Source: an uncultured Bacteroidota bacterium
GTDB taxonomy: Bacteria; Bacteroidota; Bacteroidia; Bacteroidales; F082
Reading direction: 5' to 3'
Length of the DNA stretch: 64,000 bases
Assembly: GCA_903957365.1 (NCBI GenBank)
Contig: CAJBPB010000276.1
Span: forward strand, 1 to 64,000
In this document: piece by piece, positions 18,157 through 27,669 of the stretch
Layout of the letters: each line of letters begins with the position of its first letter
Numbering within the stretch: position 1 is the stretch's first letter
Translations under genes and position numbers: made by a program
Notes under the pieces: generated by a model
Databases searched by the model: none
What the model was told of the DNA's origin: nothing
What the model saw: only the letters and a program-made list of their open reading frames with translations

Positions 18157-20052
18157 ATGGCATATCTTTGTAACATGATACTACCCGGAAAATTAACACA
18201 TCGATATATATATCAGATTGTTATGCTTTTCTTTTTACTGATTCCATTCATAGCAGATGGACAGAATGTTTCATTAAAAGCATCATCTAGGAGTAGGGTT
18301 GAAGTAGGTGAGCAGTTCCAGATCGTTTATGAACTCAATGCAGAAGGAAGTGGTTTTAAAGGTCCTTCTGTTTCAGAATTGCGAATTTTGACTGGTCCGA
18401 TGAGTTCGACCAGTTCTAGCATTCAGATTATAAACGGTCAGATGACTCGTTCGTTTAACCAATCATACACCTATATTGTTGTGGCTCCCCAGGAAGGTAC
18501 GCTTACAATTCCACCGGCAACTGTAAATGTGAATGGAAAACAATATACATCAAATAAGCTTACAGTCGAAGTGATGGCCAAATCAGCCCCGCAATCAGGG
18601 CAGGGCTCTGCTTCAGGTTCTCAAAGTAATACATCCGATGGCACAACAGTGAGTAACAAGGACGTTTTTTTGCGTGCCATTGCTGATAAAAGAAATGTCG
18701 TACTTGGTGAACAGGTAATTGTTACCTACAGGATTTATACAAGGGTTCCTGTTTCTTCGGTAAACGTTTCTAAACTATCTTCATTTTCAGGTTTTTGGAT
18801 GAAAAATCTATTAGACGAAAATGCAGCCCTACAACAAACAACCGAGAAAATTAATGGCGATGAATATGTAGTAGCTGATATTCGTAAGATGGCATTGTTT
18901 CCACAAAAAACAGGAAAATTGCTGATTGATCCTATGGAATTGGAGTGTGTGGCTCAGGTGCAGGGAAAAACAGAACAACGACGTTCACGTGATCCTTTTG
19001 AAAGCTTTTTTAACGATCCGTTTTTCAATCGTAATATACAAAATGTTCAGAAAAAACTAATTTCTGAGGCATTACAAATTAATGTTGAGCCGCTACCGGT
19101 TTCTGGTCAGTCAGGAAATTTTAAAGGTGCTGTCGGACAATTTTCATTGCAGAGTTCGATCGATAAAACCAGTATGAAATCTAACGATGCAGTCAATATT
19201 TCATATACTATTTCAGGAACAGGTAATCTTGAGTTATTCGATTTCCCACGCCCTGTTTTTCCGCCAGATTTTGAGTTGTACGAGCCTAAAACTTCCTCTC
19301 AGATCAGAACAAATGCAGGAGGTGTATCAGGAACAAGAAAGTTTGAATATCTCTTTATCCCGCGTGTTCATGGTAATTTCAAAATTCCTGCCATCGAATT
19401 TGTTTATTTTGATCCAAAAAAAAATGAGTATGTAAGGTTACAGTCGCAGGATTTTGAACTAAATGTTGAAAAGGGAACAAACGAAGAATCAAAAGAGGCT
19501 ATTTATACAACATCTCAGGAAGGTATCAGATACCTTGGGACAGATATAAATCATATTAAAACCGGAAATTTATTCATCATAAAGAAAGGCGATTTCTTAT
19601 TTGGTTCTGTCACTTATATTGTTTTGATATTATTGGCTTTGGCTTTGTTTACAATCGCTATTGTTTTTACAAAAAAACAAGACAAGTTAAAGGCAAATCA
19701 ATCTCTTGTAAGGTACCGGAAAGCAACAAAGATTGCCAGAAACCGTTTGAAATCAGCGTTTATTCTTATGAAGCAAAAATCGCAAAACGATTTTTATAAT
19801 GAAATGTCACAGGCATTATGGGGATATATTTCCGATAAATTTATGATTTCCAAAGCCGATCTTTCTATCGATAGTGTTAAAAATAAACTCGTCGAAAAAG
19901 AAACTCCTGAAGAATTGGTTGAACAATTTGTTGAAACACTTAATAAGTGTGAATACGCCAGATTTGCACCAGGCGATGCCGGAAAGAAAATGGAAGAATT
20001 GTATCAATTGGGTATTGAAGTGATTACCAAAGCAGAGCGATTGATTAAATAA
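18157..20052 (+). CDS. batD: BatD, aerotolerance membrane protein
   Basis: The 631-residue protein has an N-terminal signal segment (about 20-36), several extracytoplasmic beta-sandwich repeats (the oxygen-tolerance domain, about 38-450), a membrane helix (about 484-506) and a cytoplasmic helical tail. This is the standard BatD layout. Two starts are possible: 18157, or the ATG at 18175, which still leaves a full signal peptide. A TAnnTTTG box (18163-18170) ends exactly four bases before the 18175 ATG, which favours the second start for any internal transcript. It follows batC by 14 bases. Confidence 0.87.
   Translation: MAYLCNMILPGKLTHRYIYQIVMLFFLLIPFIADGQNVSLKASSRSRVEVGEQFQIVYELNAEGSGFKGPSVSELRILTGPMSSTSSSIQIINGQMTRSFNQSYTYIVVAPQEGTLTIPPATVNVNGKQYTSNKLTVEVMAKSAPQSGQGSASGSQSNTSDGTTVSNKDVFLRAIADKRNVVLGEQVIVTYRIYTRVPVSSVNVSKLSSFSGFWMKNLLDENAALQQTTEKINGDEYVVADIRKMALFPQKTGKLLIDPMELECVAQVQGKTEQRRSRDPFESFFNDPFFNRNIQNVQKKLISEALQINVEPLPVSGQSGNFKGAVGQFSLQSSIDKTSMKSNDAVNISYTISGTGNLELFDFPRPVFPPDFELYEPKTSSQIRTNAGGVSGTRKFEYLFIPRVHGNFKIPAIEFVYFDPKKNEYVRLQSQDFELNVEKGTNEESKEAIYTTSQEGIRYLGTDINHIKTGNLFIIKKGDFLFGSVTYIVLILLALALFTIAIVFTKKQDKLKANQSLVRYRKATKIARNRLKSAFILMKQKSQNDFYNEMSQALWGYISDKFMISKADLSIDSVKNKLVEKETPEELVEQFVETLNKCEYARFAPGDAGKKMEELYQLGIEVITKAERLIK
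18163..18170 (+). promoter_or_regulatory. Possible internal -7 box for batD
   Basis: TATCTTTG fits the -7 consensus and is separated from an in-frame ATG at 18175 by four bases (TAAC). A transcript from here would be leaderless or nearly so. No -33 element is evident, and it overlaps the longer batD frame, so chance is possible. Confidence 0.3.
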
Positions 20053-20060
20053 AACAGAGT

Positions 20061-20831
20061 ATGGACTTTAAGTGGTTGAAATTCATTTTGATTTTTGTTG
20101 CTGTGTTTTCGCTGACTTCTTCGTTTTCTGCAACAATACTAGAAAACAAAATTGCTCAGGGGAATTCTTATTATACCGCCGCTAAATACGATTCAGCAAT
20201 GATACAGTACCAGGCCGTTGTTGATGCTGGTTATGAGTCATCTGGTCTGTACTATAATCTTGGTAACGCTTATTTCAAACTAAAAGATATTCCATCCGCG
20301 ATTCTATATTATGAGAAGGCAAAAAAACTTGATCCGACAGACGAGGATATTCTGAAAAATCTTGAGGTAGCCAACAATATGATTGTAGATAAGATTGACC
20401 AGTTACCTCGTTTTTTCTTCAGAGAATGGTGGGATTCCATTTATAATCTTTTTAACGCCGATTCCTGGACATGGATTTCGCTTTGCTTTTTAATGCTGTC
20501 ACTTATCGCGATTTTTTTCTATCTGACCACATCGGTTCTATGGATTAAGAAAACCGGATTTTTCAGCGGACTTATTTTAATTCTTTTTACCATTGGCACA
20601 TTTGGGCTGGCATCGCAGCGGTTTTATTATACAAAACAAGCCAGTGAAGCCATTATTTTTGCTCCGACAATTACTGTAAAAAGTTCACCTGGCAATTCAA
20701 GTGTCGACTTATTTGTTTTGCATGAAGGCACCAAGGTTGCACTGCTCGATGAAGTGGTTGGCTGGCACAAAATAAAAATCGGTAATGGTAGTGTGGGCTG
20801 GTTGCCTGATGATTCTTTCAAGGGTATTTAA
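20061..20831 (+). CDS. batE: BatE, TPR and SH3-like membrane protein
   Basis: The 256-residue protein has an N-terminal signal or anchor (about 5-23), TPR repeats (25-110; for example YYNLGNAYFKLKDIPSAILYYEKA), two membrane helices (about 138-157 and 166-184) and a C-terminal bacterial SH3-like domain (195-255, ending VGWLPDDSF). This matches BatE and closes the eight-gene operon. It starts 8 bases after batD. Confidence 0.85.
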   Translation: MDFKWLKFILIFVAVFSLTSSFSATILENKIAQGNSYYTAAKYDSAMIQYQAVVDAGYESSGLYYNLGNAYFKLKDIPSAILYYEKAKKLDPTDEDILKNLEVANNMIVDKIDQLPRFFFREWWDSIYNLFNADSWTWISLCFLMLSLIAIFFYLTTSVLWIKKTGFFSGLILILFTIGTFGLASQRFYYTKQASEAIIFAPTITVKSSPGNSSVDLFVLHEGTKVALLDEVVGWHKIKIGNGSVGWLPDDSFKGI

Positions 20832-20904
20832 TAACCAGTTTTCCTGCTTCTTAGTGAAGTAATTTATTTCTTTTTAATTTTAAGCATCAAACCCCTTATT
20901 TCAT

Positions 20905-20937
20905 TTTGCATTTGTAAGTGATTTCGCTTTACATTTG
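20905..20937 (+). promoter_or_regulatory. Candidate promoter for the two T9SS cargo genes
   Basis: TTTG at 20905-20908 is followed after 21 bases by TACATTTG at 20930-20937, matching both parts of the Bacteroidota promoter. It lies 138 bases before the gene at 21076, leaving a long AT-rich leader in which no riboswitch-like structure was recognised. Confidence 0.5.
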
Positions 20938-21075
20938 CCTGAGTTTTCGCTTTAAACACGTGTTAAAAACTGTTTAAATAAAATCGTTGCCATGTTGTTG
21001 CATATTAAATAATAAATGTAACTTGTGCCACTATTTTAATAAGATAAAACTGGAATAAAATCTAAATTATCCGAT

Positions 21076-24003
21076 ATGAAAAAAAGATCTTTACTTTTTT
21101 GCACACTTCTAATTATCACACTGTTATCCGGTAATTCACTTACTGCCGGTAGTGTAACGGATGGGAAGAAAAATGTTGCAGATGTCAACAATTCTCTCTC
21201 TTCCGAAGATTATTTACACAGTTTAAGAGCCAATCAGAGCACCAATCTGGTGAATCCGGCGGATGTTGTAAGCGCTGCCAATGGCGCAATGTTATTGACA
21301 TCTGGTAGAAGTGCCAATGTTTTGGAATGGACTTCACTCGGACCTGATAATTATGGTGGCAAAACCACTTCGATTGTTTATGACAATCGTGATGCGAGCG
21401 GTAAAACTGTTTTCGCCGGTTCAGTTGGCGGTGGCGTTTGGAAATCAATAAATGAAGGTATTACCTGGCAAAAAATCTCTGATTTAAGCCTGATGGTCAG
21501 TTGTATGGTTCAGACCGCCAATGGAGATATTTATGTTGGTACCGGTGATGGTTTCAGTGCTCAAACCTATAATGGACTTGGTGATATGGGTTATACCACA
21601 GGATTTACCGGAACAGGTTTGTACAAATCGACCGATGGCCAGAATTTTATTCAAATCCCATCTACTGTACCTGTTGCAAATGATAATGTGGCAGAATGGG
21701 CGTTTATCTATAAAATAGCCATGAATGATGGTGTTATTTATGCTGCTACAAATACCGGTTTAAAATATTCTACCGATGGTGGATCAACCTGGAGTATTGC
21801 CAAAGATAATGAAAATAATGAACTAAATTTAATTTCTACCGACGTTGAGCTTGGTTCAACAGGTATCGTCGTTGCTGCAGTCAATAACAAATGTTATATT
21901 TCAAAAACAGGAAGTTACGACGGATTTGTGAACAGATCTACCGGTGATTCCATCTCTTTACCAATGGCAGATGTGTTTCGTACTGAAATTGCCATCGCAC
22001 CTTCTGACAACAATGTCCTTTATGCAAATTGTACCAATACGCTTGGTACTCATATCGGAATTTATCGTTCAGTTGATCAGGGTGATAATTGGGAAGTGAT
22101 TCTGCCTGCAACAAATTCTGTTAATATTTTTGGAACGCGCGGAAACTATAACAATAAAATTACAGTTTTTCCTGATGATGCAAATCGCATTTTAGTTGGA
22201 GGAAACAGCCTTTGGCAAGGTAAAATGATCGTTGAGGGTGGATTATTCTCGTGGGATCAGAAATCAGTTTCTGGTGGAGGAATATTTTTTCCTGAATACC
22301 TGCATCTTGGACAACAAACGATTTGCTTTAAACCTGGTGCAAGCAATATTTTCTTTGCAGGTACTGATGGTGGTGTTTTTAAAGGTACTATTGCAGGTGA
22401 TGATTTTACTTTTGCAACAAGCAACCGAAACTACATTACAACCCAGTTTTATACTGTAGCACCTTCCGGACAAGAAAACAGGGTTATGGGTGGAGCGCAG
22501 GATCAGGGGACCATTTATGTTTCAGGTACCGGTAATACAACCACACAAGGTGAAGAACTCTGGTTCCAGGGAGGATTCTCCTATTCAGGGCACGGTGGAC
22601 CCTGTGTGATTTCAACGATTCAGACAGAAGCAATTGTAATGAGTGCAGTTGCCGGCGAAATGGACAGGTCAGAAGATCTTGCGTTTACAATTTCGACCCA
22701 GTTCCTTCAGTCAAGTGGTATGGGTAATTCACAGGCCTTTAAAACACCTATCGCACTTTGGGAAAGTTATGAAGATTACAACAGCCGCGACTCGGTTACT
22801 TTCCGTGCTAAAAGACCGTATGTTGCCGGTTCAGTACTGAAAGTGAAAAGCAAAAACAATGATCATCCATTCTATTATAAATTACCCATAGGCGGAAATT
22901 TGTCAATTGGTGATACTTTAAGAGTGAAAGATATTGTAGCAACCAAACTATTCATTGCTGTTGCGAATAAATTATGGATGACAAAGGAATTCTTAAATTT
23001 TGGAAAAACCCCTGAATGGTTTGAGTTGGCTAACACCAGTGTTGGTTATTCAGGAATTCCTCAGTCATTGGCCTATTCTTCCGATGCAAATCATGTGTTT
23101 GTTGGGATGCGTAATGGAAAACTATTCCGTGTATCTAATATCGCATTGGCTTATAACTATGACCGTGCTGACGTTAACAGTCCTGATTGTATTATTGCTA
23201 CCAAAGAAATTCCACTTGTAATTCCCGGAACTTCAACCCCAATATCACAAGCAATAACTTCAGTAGCTGTTGATCCCCAAAATCCTAATAATGTATTGAT
23301 AACCCTTGGTAATTATGGTAATGATCATTATGTTCTCATGAGTACCAATGCGCTTTCCGAAATACCAACATTTGTTTCAAAACAAGGTAATTTGCCAAAG
23401 ATGCCGGTGTACGCTTCAATCATTGAAATGAATAATTCAAATGTGGTAATTCTTGGAACCGAACAAGGTATTTTTATCTCGGAGAATATTGGTGGTACAC
23501 CAACATGGGAAGCAAATCAGAGTGGAATTGGAAATGTTCCTGTCTTTGATTTGAAACAACAATTGATAAACAAAACAGCAGACACTGTCCGTTTGATAAA
23601 TGGACCTGAAATTACTGTATTAAATTATCCCGGAACAAACAATTACGGAATTATTTATGGCGCTACATTCGGAAAAGGATTATATCGCTGCAATCAATAT
23701 AGAAGACCTGTTGGCGTATTTGAAAATCCTTCAAAAGCGAAAAATCAGCAGCTAAATGTACGTGTATATCCTAATCCGGTAAACGGAATAGCCTTTGTTG
23801 ATTTTGAGTTGTCTAAAAACAGCAGTGTTGGTTACAGCATTTTTGATTTGACAGGAAAAGTTATGCAGCAAAAAAATATCGGTGTAAAGAGCGCTGGTAA
23901 AATACAATTGGAACTTCCGGTGAATGAGCTCAAACAAGGTTCATATATTTTACGAATCGAGAGTGCCGAAACTACTGGTGTAGTTAAATTCCTGGTGTAT
24001 TAA
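21076..24003 (+). CDS. T9SS-sorted BNR/sortilin-like beta-propeller protein
   Basis: The 975-residue secreted protein has a signal peptide (about 1-24). The body carries repeated BNR/Asp-box segments such as GGVWKSINEGITWQKI, GLYKSTDGQNF, GLKYSTDGGSTW and GIYRSVDQGDNWEVI, typical of Vps10/sialidase-type propellers. The last 80 residues form a T9SS type A sorting domain (VYPNPVNG, then the GKVMQQ and GSYILRI motifs), so it is exported by the type IX system and attached or released at the surface. No sialidase catalytic set was identified, so binding or structure is likelier than catalysis. The next gene, 28 bases downstream, is also T9SS cargo. Confidence 0.85.
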   Translation: MKKRSLLFCTLLIITLLSGNSLTAGSVTDGKKNVADVNNSLSSEDYLHSLRANQSTNLVNPADVVSAANGAMLLTSGRSANVLEWTSLGPDNYGGKTTSIVYDNRDASGKTVFAGSVGGGVWKSINEGITWQKISDLSLMVSCMVQTANGDIYVGTGDGFSAQTYNGLGDMGYTTGFTGTGLYKSTDGQNFIQIPSTVPVANDNVAEWAFIYKIAMNDGVIYAATNTGLKYSTDGGSTWSIAKDNENNELNLISTDVELGSTGIVVAAVNNKCYISKTGSYDGFVNRSTGDSISLPMADVFRTEIAIAPSDNNVLYANCTNTLGTHIGIYRSVDQGDNWEVILPATNSVNIFGTRGNYNNKITVFPDDANRILVGGNSLWQGKMIVEGGLFSWDQKSVSGGGIFFPEYLHLGQQTICFKPGASNIFFAGTDGGVFKGTIAGDDFTFATSNRNYITTQFYTVAPSGQENRVMGGAQDQGTIYVSGTGNTTTQGEELWFQGGFSYSGHGGPCVISTIQTEAIVMSAVAGEMDRSEDLAFTISTQFLQSSGMGNSQAFKTPIALWESYEDYNSRDSVTFRAKRPYVAGSVLKVKSKNNDHPFYYKLPIGGNLSIGDTLRVKDIVATKLFIAVANKLWMTKEFLNFGKTPEWFELANTSVGYSGIPQSLAYSSDANHVFVGMRNGKLFRVSNIALAYNYDRADVNSPDCIIATKEIPLVIPGTSTPISQAITSVAVDPQNPNNVLITLGNYGNDHYVLMSTNALSEIPTFVSKQGNLPKMPVYASIIEMNNSNVVILGTEQGIFISENIGGTPTWEANQSGIGNVPVFDLKQQLINKTADTVRLINGPEITVLNYPGTNNYGIIYGATFGKGLYRCNQYRRPVGVFENPSKAKNQQLNVRVYPNPVNGIAFVDFELSKNSSVGYSIFDLTGKVMQQKNIGVKSAGKIQLELPVNELKQGSYILRIESAETTGVVKFLVY

Positions 24004-24031
24004 TATTAGTTATCAAAAAAAACGGAATACA

Positions 24032-26305
24032 ATGAAAAATATTTTACAGATTATTTCCATCGTTTTAATTTTTAACCTTTCTGCTTATTCACAAACCCGT
24101 ATTTATACGCCGGTTCTCAAAGCACCTGAAGATGTAGCAATCAATCAGATGCCAGATGTGTTGCTTGATTGGGATGCTGTTACCGGAGAAGGTACTGAAA
24201 TATCATACGATCTCCAGTTAGCACAATCCTCGGATTTTAGTGATGCAGTTTCTTTTACAAACCTTACGGTTACTTCGGCAACCATGAGTCAGTTGAAATT
24301 TAAAGAATCGTATTACTGGCGTGTTCGTGCCCACGATGGCATCGCAATTTCAGATTGGTCAGCAGCATGGTCTTTTAGCGTTGTTTCAACGGTTACAATT
24401 ACTGCACCGAATAATCAATCTACCCAAAATCCTGATCCGCTGGTAAAATGGAATATTCTTACAGGTATTACCCATTATGATATTCAAATTGATACGGCGT
24501 ACAGCTGGCGTGTTGAGAATTCTGGTGTAACTACCAAGTTAGCAGACGTTTTTGAGGTTGATGCAAATAATGTCTGGGCTGTTGGTGACGGTGGAAAAAT
24601 CCTTCACAGAACTGACGGTACCTGGAGTATGGTGGAAAGTGGTGTAACCAATAATCTGACCGATGTATTTTTTGTAGACGCATCCCATGGATGGGCTGCT
24701 GGTGAGAATGGTACAATTTTACAATATGATGGTGCGAACTGGTCTACAATGACTTCAGGCGTCACAGTTACTTTAAATGGTTTGTTCTTTACAAGTGCCA
24801 CAAACGGATACGTTGTTGGAAATTCAGGGACATCGCTTCATTTTGATGGTACTACCTGGACTAGTTTTAATACGGGTGTAACTTTAGACCTTTTTGCAAT
24901 TCATGGATTGGATGATCAACATATTTGGGCAGTAGGTAAATCAGGAAATTATTCTTATTATAATGGCGTCTCCTGGATAAACAGTACAGTTTCAACACGT
25001 GATTTATTAGGAGTTTGGGCTTTAAGCCCGGACAAAGTATGGATTCCATCCAAAACTGGCCGAATATATTTCTGGGATGGTACAACCTGGTCAGAACAAG
25101 TATCGGGATCAACCCGTGACTTGTATGATGTTTGTTTCCTTGATGAAAATAATGGTTATATAGTCGGACGTAACGGAACCTTACTTTATTATAATGGAAC
25201 ACAATGGAAATCTACAGCAAGTGGAACAGCACAGGATTTGAACAGCATTCATTTGAAAAATGATGGAACAGGTTATATTGTAGGTAATGCTGGTGCTGTG
25301 GTATCATTCCAGGGTGAAGGGTTTAACAGTGCCTATCTGAAAAGTTATACAGCAGAAGGAACAATTCTTGAATTTAAATTCAGCAATCTTTTGTTTGGTA
25401 AAACCCATTATTTCAGAATGCGCGCCCGACACGATCTTTCGACTTCAGACTGGTCACCGGCCAATTCGTTTTTTGTAGTTGCTAGTCCAACATTGGATAC
25501 TCCGGTAGATGATGCTACTGATATTGCATTGGATACTTTGGTAAAATGGGACGAGTTGACAGGAGTCGTTAAATATGGTATTCAAATGTCAACCAATGAA
25601 ACTTTCACTGACCCACTGTATTTTGAATCGAGTATTGGTGAGTATCGTTTTCAGGACCTTGTTTTTGGTACAGATTACTTCTGGCGTGTAAATGCACGTC
25701 ACGCAGGTGGCGTTTCAGAATGGTCAGCAGCAAATAAATTTACTACCATTAACACTGTAACATTACTTTTGCCTGAGGACAATGCAGTCGACATTAATCT
25801 GTTACCTCATTATACATGGGAAGAAATCAGAGGAGCTGAAAAATATATGCTTCAGTTTGATATAAATGCAAACTTTAGTGAACCAACAACACATATTGTG
25901 ACTACTTCTTTTTATCAGACACAGTTTTTATTGGAGAAACAAACTGCCTATTATTGGAGGTTAAAAGCAATTCAAGCGCTTGATTCTACTGACTGGAGTA
26001 CTGTCCGCACTTTCACAACAGCCAATGGTGCTTCGATCATTGAATCAAAATCACAGTCATTTACATTGTATCCTAACCCTTCACAAGGCGAATTGAATAT
26101 TGTTTTTAAGGTTGGTAATGCCGAACTTGTAAAAATAGAGATATACAATTTGTTAGGGAATAGTGTATTTGAAGATAGTTTTATACCTATGATTGGTGAA
26201 GTTAAGAAGAATTATGATCTTCGTGGAACACTTAAAAAAGGTGTTTATCTGGTAAGACTGGTTGATAGTAAGAAAGTCTTTACACAAAAACTTACAATTG
26301 AATAG
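24032..26305 (+). CDS. T9SS-sorted Fn3-like protein with nested seven-repeat propeller
   Basis: This 757-residue surface protein has a signal peptide (1-20), a fibronectin III-like domain (about 30-118), a second one split into 121-156 and 431-483, then two more (486-573 and 575-663), and a T9SS type A domain (675-757, LYPNPSQGELNI). Between the halves of the second domain lie seven repeats of about 39 residues, starting near 170, 209, 248, 287, 325, 364 and 403, with the pattern L-V-F...G-VG-G-L-DG-W. These are YCF48/photosystem II-assembly-like propeller repeats. Binding or adhesion is the likely role; ligand unknown. Confidence 0.82.
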   Translation: MKNILQIISIVLIFNLSAYSQTRIYTPVLKAPEDVAINQMPDVLLDWDAVTGEGTEISYDLQLAQSSDFSDAVSFTNLTVTSATMSQLKFKESYYWRVRAHDGIAISDWSAAWSFSVVSTVTITAPNNQSTQNPDPLVKWNILTGITHYDIQIDTAYSWRVENSGVTTKLADVFEVDANNVWAVGDGGKILHRTDGTWSMVESGVTNNLTDVFFVDASHGWAAGENGTILQYDGANWSTMTSGVTVTLNGLFFTSATNGYVVGNSGTSLHFDGTTWTSFNTGVTLDLFAIHGLDDQHIWAVGKSGNYSYYNGVSWINSTVSTRDLLGVWALSPDKVWIPSKTGRIYFWDGTTWSEQVSGSTRDLYDVCFLDENNGYIVGRNGTLLYYNGTQWKSTASGTAQDLNSIHLKNDGTGYIVGNAGAVVSFQGEGFNSAYLKSYTAEGTILEFKFSNLLFGKTHYFRMRARHDLSTSDWSPANSFFVVASPTLDTPVDDATDIALDTLVKWDELTGVVKYGIQMSTNETFTDPLYFESSIGEYRFQDLVFGTDYFWRVNARHAGGVSEWSAANKFTTINTVTLLLPEDNAVDINLLPHYTWEEIRGAEKYMLQFDINANFSEPTTHIVTTSFYQTQFLLEKQTAYYWRLKAIQALDSTDWSTVRTFTTANGASIIESKSQSFTLYPNPSQGELNIVFKVGNAELVKIEIYNLLGNSVFEDSFIPMIGEVKKNYDLRGTLKKGVYLVRLVDSKKVFTQKLTIE
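24500..25315 (+). repeat. Coding region of seven propeller repeats
   Basis: This stretch encodes residues 157-428 of the Fn3-like T9SS protein. Successive repeats are spaced 39, 39, 39, 38, 39 and 39 residues apart and share the pattern of a hydrophobic strand, a W/Y-x-VG turn, G-x-G/S-T, and a DG-x-x-W strand. The DNA copies have diverged, so the duplication is not recent. Confidence 0.75.
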
Positions 26306-26328
26306 ACGCAAAATGAATTCAATAACAG

Positions 26329-26359
26329 AGCCCTTCGAAGTTATTTGAAGGGCTTTTTT
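26329..26359 (+). terminator. Rho-independent terminator after the T9SS cargo pair
   Basis: An 8-base-pair GC-rich stem (AGCCCTTC at 26329-26336 with GAAGGGCT at 26347-26354) is followed by a run of six T. It sits 24 bases after the stop of the Fn3/propeller gene and should end that transcript. Confidence 0.88.
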
Positions 26360-26802
26360 GTTGAAATATTTTGTAATTTAACACCATTTATATTTGAAGA
26401 GATGTGTTGAAGATAATGCAAAAGTGAATTTTTACAAGGATTTTCCAATATAGTATTAGTCTTTTATAGTTTCAGACACAATTTCATCCAGCGCTAATTA
26501 ATATGATAAGTAGTTCAAAGTCAATAACAATTCCTTGCCATTTTAAGATTCAATAGTTTATGTTTTGCGATTTAAAAAAACATCACAGATGAATAATAAA
26601 TACGAATTAATTAAGAATTGGTTAATATCTATGGGATATTTTCGCCAAGTAATTTAACTGTGCAAGCAGTTAGTTTAGCATATTTGGTGCCGATTTGTTT
26701 GTTGCAAATTCAAAATTCAGTTAAAATAATTGATTTAAATGAATAGCTTTGCTTTAAAATTAGTGATATTGTTGTTTAAAAATCTTTATTCACTGACAAA
26801 GT
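26360..26802. other. Intergenic region, no gene seen
   Basis: This AT-rich stretch between the terminator and the DUF2490 gene holds no convincing reading frame, tRNA or repeat. A TATATTTG box near 26389 matches the -7 consensus but is over 400 bases from the next gene. An upstream regulatory leader or small RNA is possible but not supported. Confidence 0.5.
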
Positions 26803-26886
26803 ATGTCAATTCATGATCAAATGTTCGCAGGATTTCTTGAAAAAAGAAACACAGACTGTATGTTAAAACAGATCAATAAACTGCTG

Positions 26887-27669
26887 ATGGACAATTTTGC
26901 ATTGGCAATGCTGACTTTTTTTATATTCTTTTTGTCGTTTTTTGTTAATGCTCAAACCCGCAGTTATTCGCAATTGGGGAATGAGTTTCAGATTGTTCGG
27001 GCCATAAATGATAAGCTTGCAGCCGAGGTGTATTTTGGTGGTACTTTCAGTAATACACCTTCGGATAAAAACGTGTTGAGTACAAATATTCAAAGGTATA
27101 TTTCGGGTTGGATGCACTATTATTATTCCCCACGCTGGAAATTTTCTTCCTCATTGGCCTACTATTATAATAAAGATGTGCCTGATATAGGTCAGTATTT
27201 CTCTCCTGAATGGAGGTTAAGTCTGCAAGGCACCTATTACCTTAACAAAACAGGCTTCTCACTGCTTACAAGAATGCGGGGTGAATTCAGACTTATGATG
27301 AATGAAGATGGAGTGTACGAGGATAAGTATCGCTATCGTCAAATGCTTAAATACATGAAGCCTGTTAATGGGAAAGTGCTTAGGAAAGGGGTCGTTTATT
27401 TTGTTACCTCAGAAGAGTTAATGTTTAAACCATCTGCAAAAACTACCGGTGTGCCCTTTTTCGATCGAAATCGCTTTGAAATAGGCGGTGGCTATCTTGT
27501 AACGGATAATATTCAATTTGAATTGACATACATTAATGAGTTTGTTCCCCGTGACAATGGCAATGAACTTTACAATATAATTGCAATTACTGCGACATTC
27601 AATAACCCGTTGTCTAATCTGAAAAACAGGATATCATCCTTGTCTTTAAACGCAAGAGAAGAAGATTAA
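26887..27669 (+). CDS. DUF2490 family outer-membrane protein
   Basis: The 260-residue protein begins with a signal peptide (LTFFIFFLSFFVNAQ). The rest is a run of amphipathic beta-strands rich in aromatic residues, with DUF2490-like segments YISGWMHYYYSPRWKFSSS, RYRQMLKY and FDRNRFEIGGGYLV. It is probably an outer-membrane beta-barrel of unknown function. The start at 26887 was chosen because it leads directly into the signal peptide; starts at 26803, 26821 and 26860 would add a charged extension. Its stop codon directly abuts that of the convergent gene. Confidence 0.75.
   Translation: MDNFALAMLTFFIFFLSFFVNAQTRSYSQLGNEFQIVRAINDKLAAEVYFGGTFSNTPSDKNVLSTNIQRYISGWMHYYYSPRWKFSSSLAYYYNKDVPDIGQYFSPEWRLSLQGTYYLNKTGFSLLTRMRGEFRLMMNEDGVYEDKYRYRQMLKYMKPVNGKVLRKGVVYFVTSEELMFKPSAKTTGVPFFDRNRFEIGGGYLVTDNIQFELTYINEFVPRDNGNELYNIIAITATFNNPLSNLKNRISSLSLNAREED

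Noticed and set aside
26360-26802. Possible small RNA or riboswitch in the 26.4-26.8 kb gap
   Set aside because: No conserved motif, strong hairpin or terminator was seen within the gap.
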